64,000 nucleotides of DNA from Lachnospiraceae bacterium (GTDB lineage Bacteria; Bacillota; Clostridia; Lachnospirales; Lachnospiraceae). The first letter of the stretch is position 1, and every line of letters begins with the position of its first letter. Shown here in pieces: positions 46,844-54,386 of this stretch. The notes below the pieces were generated by a model. It was not told the DNA's origin, did no database searches, and worked only from the letters and a program-made list of their open reading frames with translations. The translations under genes were made by a program, and so were the position numbers. The DNA lies in the NCBI GenBank assembly GCA_022766245.1, contig JALEPL010000052.1, forward strand, positions 62,001 through 126,000. The letters run 5' to 3'.

Positions 46844-47911
46844 ATGGGACCATTTATATCTGCCAGCAGAAGAAAGACAACTACTAAGGACGATAGCACG
46901 TATCTGATTATGCTAAAGGATATACCCGTGTGCCATATCAATAGGGGGAATGGCATTGCAGAAATTCATCAGGAACAACTCATGCCCTTTGATTTGTATC
47001 TGGAATCCGGCATCCTTGCCGATACCCAAAACAACCTCATCGTATTTAACTGGTGGTGTGCACACAGAGTTTTAAATCTTGACAGAGAACACGCCAAAGC
47101 CATATTGAATGCCTGCGGGCTCAAACAGGCAACTACCGACAAAGACAAAGCCGACATAGCATTAGAATATATGTGTTTAAGTTTAAAAGACTTTTACTGG
47201 GTAAAAAAACATGACAATCAGAAGACATGGGCAGAAATCAATCTATTTGAACAGAGTTTAAGCAATGCTGTGGTAAGCATAGCCTTAGCCGGCCAAAACC
47301 TGTCTGTAACAAATAAGCATCTCATTACTTCTGATCTAACCACCGATGGATTATTTCCAAAAGCATGGTACCGGAAAGACCATACGTTTTATTTGTATAA
47401 AGGCGAAAAAAATGATTCCGTAAATAAAGAGGTTCGCGCCAGTCAGATTTTGCAGCAGCTTGGATTTCATGTATTAAACTACGAAAAAACTGTTTATGAC
47501 AACTCAGAAGTAAGTGTTTCAAAATGCTTTACCAGCAATGATATCGGATATGTAACAGCAGGTGATCTCATCCAAAACTATGACATAGACACCAACTGCT
47601 ATGAGTATGACATCATGAATCTATGTGATTATCTGGTGGGCAACTCTGATCGTCATCAGGATAATTGGGGCTATCTTTTTAATCCCAACAGAGAAATCAT
47701 AGGATTTGCGCCAATCTTCGATTTCAACCACGCCTTCGAAGCTCCCGAATCGAATTTATGTCTTCCGGAGCAGCTTTGCAATCGAAATATTACTATGCTT
47801 GATATTGCAAAACATGTGACAAAGAAATATGACATACATTTAGATGAAGTGGAAGAAACTGATTCCTATGCAACGTTTGTGAATCGGCGTATTCGGTTGC
47901 TGTATTCGTAG
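46844..47911 (+). CDS. Orphan HipA-like kinase-fold protein
   Basis: A protein of 355 residues starting at the ATG at 46844, which has AGGAGG 8 nt upstream. The C-terminal half has the HipA/CtkA kinase core: NSDRHQDNWGYL supplies the catalytic Asp and metal-binding Asn, and APIFDFNHAF the second Asp-bearing motif. A Lys in the FYLYKGEK segment is a candidate ATP-binding residue. The N-terminal half (about 1-150) is not the usual HipA N-domain and I do not recognise it. There is no HipB-like DNA-binding partner next to it. Base composition is more AT-rich than the housekeeping neighbours, and it lies beside tRNA-Leu, so it may have arrived by transfer. Substrate unknown. Confidence 0.78.
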   Translation: MGPFISASRRKTTTKDDSTYLIMLKDIPVCHINRGNGIAEIHQEQLMPFDLYLESGILADTQNNLIVFNWWCAHRVLNLDREHAKAILNACGLKQATTDKDKADIALEYMCLSLKDFYWVKKHDNQKTWAEINLFEQSLSNAVVSIALAGQNLSVTNKHLITSDLTTDGLFPKAWYRKDHTFYLYKGEKNDSVNKEVRASQILQQLGFHVLNYEKTVYDNSEVSVSKCFTSNDIGYVTAGDLIQNYDIDTNCYEYDIMNLCDYLVGNSDRHQDNWGYLFNPNREIIGFAPIFDFNHAFEAPESNLCLPEQLCNRNITMLDIAKHVTKKYDIHLDEVEETDSYATFVNRRIRLLYS

Positions 47912-47939
47912 CATTGGCTAAATTTACAACAACAGTGCT

Positions 47940-48056
47940 CGCCGACCGGAGCGAAGCGGAGACCTTCAACCCTGCGGTACGCGGAAGATGGGGCGCACGA
48001 GGTCCGGTGGACCTCGGCTTTGCGCCGACCGGAGCGAAGCGGAGACCTTGAACCCT
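47940..48056. repeat. Two 34-bp direct repeats and internal hairpins near tRNA-Leu
   Basis: Copies at 47940-47973 and 48023-48056 differ by one base and begin CGCCGACCGGAGCGAAGCGG. Between them lie a GAGGTCC/GGACCTC stem and a 12-bp copy of the tRNA 3' end (GCGGAAGATGGG at 47981-47992). A related 21-bp stretch (about 19 matches) lies inside the 185-bp element at 55847-55867. Confidence 0.85.
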
Positions 48057-48080
48057 GGGTTCAAGGGACGCTTCGGTCTT

Positions 48081-48124
48081 ACATCAAAAAGGGCTAAGCC
48101 TTTTGGCTTAACCCTTTTTGATGT
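48081..48124 (-). terminator. Intrinsic terminator after tRNA-Leu
   Basis: A long near-perfect palindrome with arms ACATCAAAAAGGG-TAAGCC and GGCTTA-CCCTTTTTGATGT around a 4-nt loop. T-runs on both sides make it usable from either strand. It lies 2 bp after the tRNA. Confidence 0.9.
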
Positions 48125-48126
48125 AA

Positions 48127-48210
48127 TGCGGAAGATGGGACTTGAACCCACACGACATTGCTGCCACAAGATCCTTAGTCTTGCTCGTCTGCCAGTTCCG
48201 ACACTTCCGC
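48127..48210 (-). tRNA. tRNA-Leu (anticodon AAG)
   Basis: 84 nt, class II with a long variable arm. The acceptor stem pairs GCGGAAG with CTTCCGC, and the discriminator is A. The anticodon stem CAAGA/TCTTG holds the loop CTAAGGA, giving anticodon AAG (codon CUU; A34 presumably becomes inosine). The T-arm has GGGTTCAAGTCCC. CCA is not encoded. Confidence 0.95.
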
Positions 48211-48324
48211 ATAGTCGATATGAAATATCTGTCACAACGACTTAACTATAATAACAAACGTCCCTGAAAATGTCAATTATTATTTTCAAAATTTTCGATA
48301 AAATTTAGAAACTTCGTACGACAC

Positions 48325-48460
48325 GCTACGAGCCATGCTCTCAGTTCGCGAACTTCGTTCGCTCACTGACTGGCTGTCGCCAGATAAAAAAAGTCTCAGA
48401 AACACTTACGAAAATGAATTTTCGACGTGTTTCCGAGACTCTTTTTGCATGGCTCGTAGC
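48325..48460. repeat. 136-bp compound palindrome with 14-bp inverted ends
   Basis: Perfect arms GCTACGAGCCATGC (48325-48338) and GCATGGCTCGTAGC (48447-48460); the right arm ends on the first base of the response-regulator stop codon. Inside lie a TCAGT-GCGAA/TTCGC-ACTGA hairpin, a CTGGC/GCCAG hairpin and the terminator at 48385-48446. The flanking 8 bp do not match each other. Confidence 0.8.
48385..48446. terminator. Bidirectional intrinsic terminator after the response regulator
   Basis: A 14-bp stem with one mismatch (AGTCTCAGAAACAC with GTGTTTCCGAGACT) and an inner CGAAAAT/ATTTTCG stem, with A7 on one side and CT5 on the other, so it can stop transcripts from both strands. Confidence 0.9.
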
Positions 48461-49134
48461 TAACACTCAAATTTATATCCCATGCCCCAGATGGTTTTGA
48501 TGTAATCTCCTTTGTCGCCCAGCTTGCTGCGCAGTTTTTTCACATGGGTGTCGATGGTTCTGGCATCACCGAAGTAATCATAGTTCCAGACATTATTCAG
48601 GATTTTCTCCCGGGACAATGCCAGACCTTTGTTTTCTACGAAAAAAGTTAAAAGCTCAAACTCTTTAAAGCTCAGCTCAATCTCTTTTCCATCGATGGTC
48701 ACCATATGGGCTGCCTTATCTATGATAATACCACCCTCTTCGATGACTTCCGAATCTCCCAGCTTGTTGGCTCTGCGCAGGATAGCCTCCACCCGGGCCA
48801 CCAGAATTTTGGGGCTGAAGGGCTTGGAGATATACTCATCCACACCAAGCTCGAAGCCCAGCAGTTCGTCACTCTCATCAGACTTTGCAGTTAGCATAAC
48901 AATCGGGACTTTCGAGGTCTCCCGTACCTCCCGGCACACGTCCCATCCGCTCATCCGCGGCATCATTACATCCAAAATCAGCAATGCAATGTCCGAAGTT
49001 TTGTAAAAAATATCCAGTGCTTCCTCGCCGTCACCGGCCTCCAGTACTTCAAAATCTCTTTTCGTCAAAAAGTCCCGCACCAGCTTGCGCATTCTGCTCT
49101 CATCATCCACCACCAGGATCTTTACCCGCTCCAC
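48460..49134 (-). CDS. OmpR/PhoB-family response regulator without adjacent kinase
   Basis: A protein of 224 residues. The receiver domain (1-120) has the acidic pair in VVDDES, phospho-acceptor Asp in LLILDVMMP, Thr in MLTAKSD and Lys in ISKPFSP. The C-terminal winged helix (about 130-224) has the typical ELSFKEFELLTFFVENKG and HVKKLRSKLG motifs. No histidine kinase lies on either side: downstream is a terminator and upstream a small membrane protein. Its partner must be elsewhere, or it is an orphan. Confidence 0.94.
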   Translation of the reverse strand: MERVKILVVDDESRMRKLVRDFLTKRDFEVLEAGDGEEALDIFYKTSDIALLILDVMMPRMSGWDVCREVRETSKVPIVMLTAKSDESDELLGFELGVDEYISKPFSPKILVARVEAILRRANKLGDSEVIEEGGIIIDKAAHMVTIDGKEIELSFKEFELLTFFVENKGLALSREKILNNVWNYDYFGDARTIDTHVKKLRSKLGDKGDYIKTIWGMGYKFEC

Positions 49135-49202
49135 GCTCTATCCCTCCACATTCACCATGTAATATTCTAAAGAATAACAGACAAATATGTCATTTCTGTG
49201 TC

Positions 49203-49799
49203 TTACTCTTGCAGCATTGCTTCCCGTTCCTTCAGCTCCGCCTCACGCTGCAAAAGCTCCTGCTCCCAGCTCTCGTATTTGTCAATAATCTGATTTTCAT
49301 AATTCAGTATGGTGGTATTATTGCTGGTCATGTTAATGACAAACATGGCAATAATGACAACAACCAGACAAATATTCACGCCAAGAAGAAGGTGCATGCG
49401 TCCCTGCATTTTTTCCATACCCGGAGTGTTTTTTTGCTGTCTCTCTGATTTTTCTTTTTGGGATGACCCACTCTTTTCCGGCGAAACTCTGCTATTTTCG
49501 TTTTCATACTTCTTTGGTTCCGCCTCGTCCATCTCCACCGGTATGGTCTCCACTCTGCTTTCCTCATATCCTGCTGTCACAGTCAGATAATCCCGCAACT
49601 CCTTCAGATATGCATATCCGACCGGCGTGGAAAAAAGCTTTTGCCGGATAATCTGCTGATACATCTGATACACCACCTCAGGGCGAGCTCCCTCCAGTCG
49701 ATTTCTCAGGTAATCTACTGCATCCACTTCTCTGGAGGCCTGGTCAGCAATATTTTTATCATAAAAAGCAAATCCCCCACATATCCATGGTTCCTGCAA
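49203..49799 (-). CDS. Single-span membrane protein of unknown function, TTG start
   Basis: A protein of 198 residues. The N-terminal 90 residues are helical and soluble. A charged low-complexity linker (about 100-130) leads to one membrane helix at about 137-156 (LLLGVNICLVVVIIAMFVI) and a Glu-rich coiled-coil tail (NYENQIIDKYESWEQELLQREAELKEREAML). The start is TTG at 49799: GGAGGTG lies 6 nt upstream and no ATG or GTG in frame fits. I do not recognise the family. The response regulator follows 68 bp later. Confidence 0.75.
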   Translation of the reverse strand: MQEPWICGGFAFYDKNIADQASREVDAVDYLRNRLEGARPEVVYQMYQQIIRQKLFSTPVGYAYLKELRDYLTVTAGYEESRVETIPVEMDEAEPKKYENENSRVSPEKSGSSQKEKSERQQKNTPGMEKMQGRMHLLLGVNICLVVVIIAMFVINMTSNNTTILNYENQIIDKYESWEQELLQREAELKEREAMLQE

Positions 49800-49939
49800 C
49801 TGTCCACCTCCATTCTTTCTGTGCTCTCAGTGTTACTGAGAATGAATTTAGTACCGCTACGTTCCGGCAAGAGCGAAAGCGTGTCTGTAATCAAATATGC
49901 AAATTCATTCGCAAAGACTAAACCGAAAAGGGATTACAT
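49800..49939. other. Intergenic hairpins upstream of the TTG-start gene
   Basis: Two structures: TCTCAGT/ACTGAGA (49825-49842), and 10-bp inverted arms GAATGAATTT (49840-49849) and AAATTCATTC (49901-49910) about 50 bp apart. They overlap the 3' end of the SseB transcript and the leader of the next gene. No clear promoter is seen. Confidence 0.5.
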
Positions 49940-51277
49940 TTATAACCCAAACAGTCCTTTCTTATAAAATGGAGTGATTCCCTCCATCCACTGAAGTGCG
50001 CCCTCATCCGCCTTGCGGATTTCTAATCGCAAAGCACCCAGTTTACCTTGAACTGCCTTTGCGATACCTTCCAGAACACTCTTTTCTTCTTCCTTCATAT
50101 CCAGAACCAGGAGATAACATACATCCATATTCTGAGTAACCTTCATGGATAAAAATGCACGTTTGACATCCTTTTGTGTTTTCAGATAATCAGCCAGAAT
50201 CTGTTCCAGCTCAGAAGTGCTTTCCACGGATGCACCAATGCTGATTCCATTTCCGCAATCACGCAGCATACCGCCTTCCTTTTCCTTCTGTAATCTCTTC
50301 TCCCGCTCAACATATCCCGCCAGCACTTTTTTCCGATTCTCATCGATTCTAGTCTCAAGACTTCCCGGATTGATAATGATTCCGTTATCTTTGGAAACCG
50401 TCACCAGATCTTCATAGGAAAGAATCTGTGCATTCCATTCATCCCGCTGATACATATTGAAAAACGCATCCCAGTCGGTAAATGCTGGAAACCATGGCCG
50501 CTTCTCATTATCACCCAACATAGCAAAGCGCATGGTAGCACCTTCTTTTAACGTCATGACGGAATTGTGATCCACCGGCTTTCCATCTGCCGTAGTAATC
50601 TTTACCGGGCATAAAAATTTGCCCTTCACCAGTTCCCGTAGCATGCGGTCACACATGATACGCTCCGAACGCGTCCACTTTTCATCTTTATTTTCCAGGA
50701 ACAGCAACTGTCTGTGCTGAATGCAGGCTGCCATGAATGCCGGATTGCGTACCGGTCTGGCCACTTTTGGAATCTTCCTCTCATCTGGAGGCGGCATGAG
50801 TTTTGTACGGTTAATGTGCACGGAATAGATTCCCATGTCCAGAACCAAAAGCTCCATTCCCCACCAATAGCAGTCCATAAAGAAATGCCTCATCCCATCC
50901 TTGGGCACAAACTGAATCTCCAATCCAAGCCCCTGTTCTTCGTAATGCTCTGCAGCCTTATTTGCCATTTCCTCGGTAGAAAAAATCATAACAGATCCAT
51001 CCCCCATGATATGTGGATACTGGGTATGCGGATCACCGGCAACAAAAATGCCTTCCAGCTGCCACAGACGGCTCATCAGAAGCTCTGTGTAACGATCTCT
51101 TTTTTCCAGCAGATTATCTGCCGGAATCTCCTTTTTATCATGGAAAACCTGTGCAGAACGGATCAGATACTCCAGCTCCTCAAAGTTCACTTCATCCAGA
51201 TCCTCCCGCTTGGGCATATCATAGTGAAGCAAAAACTTGTTTAACAATTCTTCCTTGCGCTCGTTTGTAATTTCCAT
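49940..51277 (-). CDS. SseB-like protein
   Basis: A protein of 445 residues related to the SseB (enhanced serine sensitivity) family. The centre (about 200-330) has the SseB N-type domain, including PWFPAFTDWDAFFNMY, a core motif of that family. The C-terminal 100 residues match the SseB C-type domain (RAFLSMKVTQNMDVCYLLVLDM). The N-terminal 190 residues may hold a degenerate extra copy (GDPHTQYPHIMGDGSVMIFST). The start at 51277 has AAAGGGA upstream. Function unclear for the family; no other context clue. Confidence 0.78.
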   Translation of the reverse strand: MEITNERKEELLNKFLLHYDMPKREDLDEVNFEELEYLIRSAQVFHDKKEIPADNLLEKRDRYTELLMSRLWQLEGIFVAGDPHTQYPHIMGDGSVMIFSTEEMANKAAEHYEEQGLGLEIQFVPKDGMRHFFMDCYWWGMELLVLDMGIYSVHINRTKLMPPPDERKIPKVARPVRNPAFMAACIQHRQLLFLENKDEKWTRSERIMCDRMLRELVKGKFLCPVKITTADGKPVDHNSVMTLKEGATMRFAMLGDNEKRPWFPAFTDWDAFFNMYQRDEWNAQILSYEDLVTVSKDNGIIINPGSLETRIDENRKKVLAGYVEREKRLQKEKEGGMLRDCGNGISIGASVESTSELEQILADYLKTQKDVKRAFLSMKVTQNMDVCYLLVLDMKEEEKSVLEGIAKAVQGKLGALRLEIRKADEGALQWMEGITPFYKKGLFGL

Positions 51278-51325
51278 ACTGTCCCTTTCTATATAACTAC
51301 TCGGCACCTTCGTGGTTTCTAGCAA

Positions 51326-51844
51326 TTATAATACTTCTGTGATGATTCCATCCTGTACATATTTTTTGCAGTCAATGACCCGCTGATTGGCTGACCCCTT
51401 GAATTTCAACGTAATGTCATGCTGCTCCTCTATATAAGGACCATCCACCAAAATATCGATATAGGAAAGCAATTCCCCGGTATCTTCTGTGTAACATCTG
51501 CCTCCGGGAATCAAATCCCGATCCAGCACATATCCGGTGTAGGCCCAAATGTCCTTCGTCGGGCACTCCCTGCACACCCTTCGCACGAAAGGCAGGAGCA
51601 CCTTCTGGTTTTCCGGCTCGAAGGGATCTCCCCCCAAAAGCGTCAGTCCTTTAATATATACAGAATCCAATGACTTGATTATCTCATTTTCTGTCTCTTT
51701 TGTAAATGGATTCCCATGACAAAAATCCCATGTCTCCGGCTGAAAACATCCTTTACAGTGATTGCGGCACCCGGATACGAACAGAACTGTCCGTACCCCG
51801 ATGCCGTTTGCAATGTCATTATATTTGATTGCTGAATAATACAT
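51326..51844 (-). CDS. nrdG: Anaerobic ribonucleotide reductase activating protein
   Basis: Radical-SAM activase that installs the glycyl radical on NrdD. The CxxxCxxC motif is in SGCRNHCKGCFQ near residue 30, followed by the GGDPFEPEN motif for SAM binding. It has 172 residues. The gene starts 14 nt after nrdD stops. Confidence 0.97.
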   Translation of the reverse strand: MYYSAIKYNDIANGIGVRTVLFVSGCRNHCKGCFQPETWDFCHGNPFTKETENEIIKSLDSVYIKGLTLLGGDPFEPENQKVLLPFVRRVCRECPTKDIWAYTGYVLDRDLIPGGRCYTEDTGELLSYIDILVDGPYIEEQHDITLKFKGSANQRVIDCKKYVQDGIITEVL

Positions 51845-51858
51845 AATCCTCTTCCCTT

Positions 51859-54021
51859 TTACAAATGCAGTACCCGGTCTTTGATTTCCTGGGTTCTTCC
51901 CTGATTCCAGAACTGAGAGCCAATGTAACCACAGGTTCTGCGGGCTACATTCATCTTGTCCTGGTTTCTGTTATGGCAGTGTGGGCACTCCCACACCAGC
52001 TTACCATCCTCATCCTGTACCACCTGAATCTCGCCGTCAAATCCGCAAACCTGACAGTAATCACTCTTGGTATTCAACTCTGCATACATGATGTTTTCAT
52101 AAATGTAACGCATCACAGAAAGCACAGCCTCCAGATTATCCTGCATATTGGGAACCTCCACATAGCTGATGGCTCCTCCGGGAGACAATGCCTGGAACTG
52201 GGACTCAAACTTCAGCTTCTCAAAGGCATCAATAGGCTCTGTCACATGTACATGATAGCTGTTGGTAATATAGTTTTTATCGGTAACTCCTTCAATAATT
52301 CCAAAACGTTTTTTCAGACATTTCGCAAACTTATAGGTGGTAGACTCCAGGGGCGTGCCGTACACAGAGAAGTCGATATTGTGCTTGTCCTTCCACACTT
52401 TGCAGGCATCATTCAGATGCTGCATCACCTTCAATGCAAACGGAGTGGCAGAAGGGTCCGTGTGTGACTTTCCGGTCATATATCTGGTACACTCACAAAG
52501 TCCTGCATAGCCCAGAGAAATAGTGGAATATCCGCCATACAGCAGCTTATCGATGGTCTCCCCCTTCTTCAGGCGTGCCAACGCTCCATGCTGCCAGAGA
52601 ATCGGAGCCACATCAGAAGGAGTTCCCTTCAAACGGTTGTGTCTGGCCATCAGCGCCCGATAGCAAAGCTCTAATCGTTCATCAAATATCTTCCAGAATT
52701 TATCGAAATCTCCACCAGAAGAACATGCAATGTCCACCAGATTGATGGTGACCACACCCTGGTTGAATCTGCCGTAGAACTTTGGCTTGCCCTCCTCATC
52801 ATGATATACCGTCAGGAAGGAACGGCATCCCATACAGGTATAGCAGTTTCCATCCTTGATCTCTTTCATTTTTTTCTCAGAAATGTAATCCGGCACCAGT
52901 CTCTTGGCTGAACACTTTGCCGCCTTTTTGGTGAGATAATAGTATTCGCTGTCCTCGTGAATATTATCCTCCTCCAGCACATAAATCAACTTCGGGAATG
53001 CCGGTGTAATCCACACACCGTCCTCATTTTTCACACCCTGATACCGCTGATCCAGCACTTCTTCAATAATCATGGCCAGATCCTTTTTCTCCTGCTCATT
53101 CTTTGCCTCGTTCAGATACATAAATACGGTAACAAAAGGTGACTGGCCGTTGGTGGTCATCAGAGTTACCACCTGATACTGGATCACCTGAACACCACGC
53201 TCGATCTCGTCATGAAGACGACGCTCTACAATCCGGTCGATCTTGTCCTGGCTGATGGTAGTGCCCGCCTCCTCTAAGGTACGCACAAGCTCTGCACGGA
53301 TCTTATCACGGCTGATCTGTACAAAAGGAACCAGATGAGCCAGGGAAATGCTCTGCCCGCCATACTGAGAGCTGGCCACCTGGGCAATAATCTGAGTGGC
53401 AATATTACATGCAGTGGAGAATGAATGAGGCTTGTCGATCTTCGTTCCGCTGATGACCGTGCCGTTCTGCAGCATATCCTCCAGATTCACCAGGTCACAG
53501 TTGTGCATGTGCTGGGCAAAATAGTCTGCATCGTGGAAATGAATGAGACCCTGCTCATGCGCTTCCACAATGTCCTCGTCCAACAGAAATCTCTTAGTGA
53601 TATCTTTGCTGACCTCGCCTGCCATGTAATCACGCTGTACGCTGTTTACGGTGGAATCTTTGTTAGAGTTCTCCTGTTTCACCTCTTCGTTATTGCACTC
53701 AATCAAGCTTAAAATCTGCTCGTCTGTAGAATTAGACTTACGCACCAAGGCACGCTTATAGCGGTAGGTAATGTATTTTCTTGCCACGGAGAAGGCCTGC
53801 TTTGCCATAATTTGGTCCTCCACCAGATCCTGAATGTCCTCAACATTCAGGGCATGGTTGGATGCCTTGCACTTATCCTCGATGAAAGTGGCAATTTCTT
53901 TTATCTGATCTGCATTCAGACGCTCTGTCTCTACCACTTCCTTATTGGCCTTGTTAATGGCTGTAATGATCTTGGTGATGTCAAAATCGACTTCCATTCC
54001 GCTTCTTTTGATGATTTTCAT
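51859..54021 (-). CDS. nrdD: Anaerobic ribonucleoside-triphosphate reductase (class III)
   Basis: Reduces NTPs to dNTPs without oxygen using a glycyl radical. An N-terminal ATP-cone (MKIIKRSGMEVDFDITKI...) gives allosteric control. The catalytic barrel has active-site cysteines in NCYTCMGCRS. A C-terminal zinc site (CQVCGF ... CPHC) precedes the glycyl-radical motif RRTCGYIG, about 25 residues from the end. It has 720 residues. nrdG follows, and two candidate NrdR boxes lie upstream. Confidence 0.97.
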   Translation of the reverse strand: MKIIKRSGMEVDFDITKIITAINKANKEVVETERLNADQIKEIATFIEDKCKASNHALNVEDIQDLVEDQIMAKQAFSVARKYITYRYKRALVRKSNSTDEQILSLIECNNEEVKQENSNKDSTVNSVQRDYMAGEVSKDITKRFLLDEDIVEAHEQGLIHFHDADYFAQHMHNCDLVNLEDMLQNGTVISGTKIDKPHSFSTACNIATQIIAQVASSQYGGQSISLAHLVPFVQISRDKIRAELVRTLEEAGTTISQDKIDRIVERRLHDEIERGVQVIQYQVVTLMTTNGQSPFVTVFMYLNEAKNEQEKKDLAMIIEEVLDQRYQGVKNEDGVWITPAFPKLIYVLEEDNIHEDSEYYYLTKKAAKCSAKRLVPDYISEKKMKEIKDGNCYTCMGCRSFLTVYHDEEGKPKFYGRFNQGVVTINLVDIACSSGGDFDKFWKIFDERLELCYRALMARHNRLKGTPSDVAPILWQHGALARLKKGETIDKLLYGGYSTISLGYAGLCECTRYMTGKSHTDPSATPFALKVMQHLNDACKVWKDKHNIDFSVYGTPLESTTYKFAKCLKKRFGIIEGVTDKNYITNSYHVHVTEPIDAFEKLKFESQFQALSPGGAISYVEVPNMQDNLEAVLSVMRYIYENIMYAELNTKSDYCQVCGFDGEIQVVQDEDGKLVWECPHCHNRNQDKMNVARRTCGYIGSQFWNQGRTQEIKDRVLHL

Positions 54022-54076
54022 GGTATCTACTCCTGAATAATAAATGTGTACTGAATAGTTACAATTTGTTATAAAA

Positions 54077-54132
54077 ACACAGTATCTTGTGTATTGTTCT
54101 TAGCAATGCCTATTATATACCATATATTGTGT
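54077..54132 (-). promoter_or_regulatory. Two candidate NrdR boxes upstream of nrdD
   Basis: Two 16-bp near-palindromes, ACACAGTATCTTGTGT (54077-54092) and ATACCATATATTGTGT (54117-54132), centres 40 bp apart. Both fit the ACAC-N8-GTGT style of NrdR sites, the second with one arm mismatch. The second overlaps the -35 to -10 spacer of the promoter at 54112-54141. Confidence 0.75.
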
Positions 54133-54141
54133 TCCTTGCAA
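54112..54141 (-). promoter_or_regulatory. Candidate nrdDG promoter
   Basis: TTGCAA, 18 bp, TATAAT on the minus strand, about 90 bp before the nrdD start. Confidence 0.65.
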
Positions 54142-54341
54142 CAGTTTTATACAAGATTATGAAGTCGGATTTTGTATATTATTAAATACAATTGTATTTT
54201 TTCAATTTTTTTATATTTTTTTCACATATAATTCACAACCTGCGGATATACTAGTTAATGTCAACAGGGAACAGTTCATCCCCCAACGAACTGCAAGCCG
54301 GTTGACGACAAAACTTTTTTCATAAATTTTCATAACTCCCC
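54142..54341. other. AT-rich intergenic stretch upstream of nrdD
   Basis: No gene is seen. It contains long A/T runs (54150-54240) and a nested inverted repeat, GTCAAC (54260-54265) with GTTGAC (54301-54306) enclosing CAGTTC/GAACTG, followed on the plus strand by ACTTTTTT. Confidence 0.5.
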
Positions 54342-54374
54342 AGAAAGCCACCGCATCCCCTGCGGTGGCTTTCT
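54342..54374 (-). terminator. Hairpin after the AAA ATPase gene
   Basis: A perfect 14-bp stem (AGAAAGCCACCGCA with TGCGGTGGCTTTCT) and 5-nt loop, 12 bp past the gene. The trailing T-run is short (TTTCT), so termination strength is uncertain. Confidence 0.75.
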
Positions 54375-54386
54375 CATTGCATCGAT

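Noticed and set aside
46674..48126. A HipBA toxin-antitoxin module
   Set aside because: Only the HipA-like half exists; no small helix-turn-helix gene lies on either side.
47966..48245. Short open frames on both strands over the tRNA-Leu region
   Set aside because: They translate repeats, a terminator and a tRNA; such products are common false predictions.
49840..49910. A further MITE-like element with arms GAATGAATTT/AAATTCATTC
   Set aside because: The flanks GTTACTGA and GCAAAGAC do not match and the ends do not resemble the other elements; kept only as an intergenic inverted repeat.
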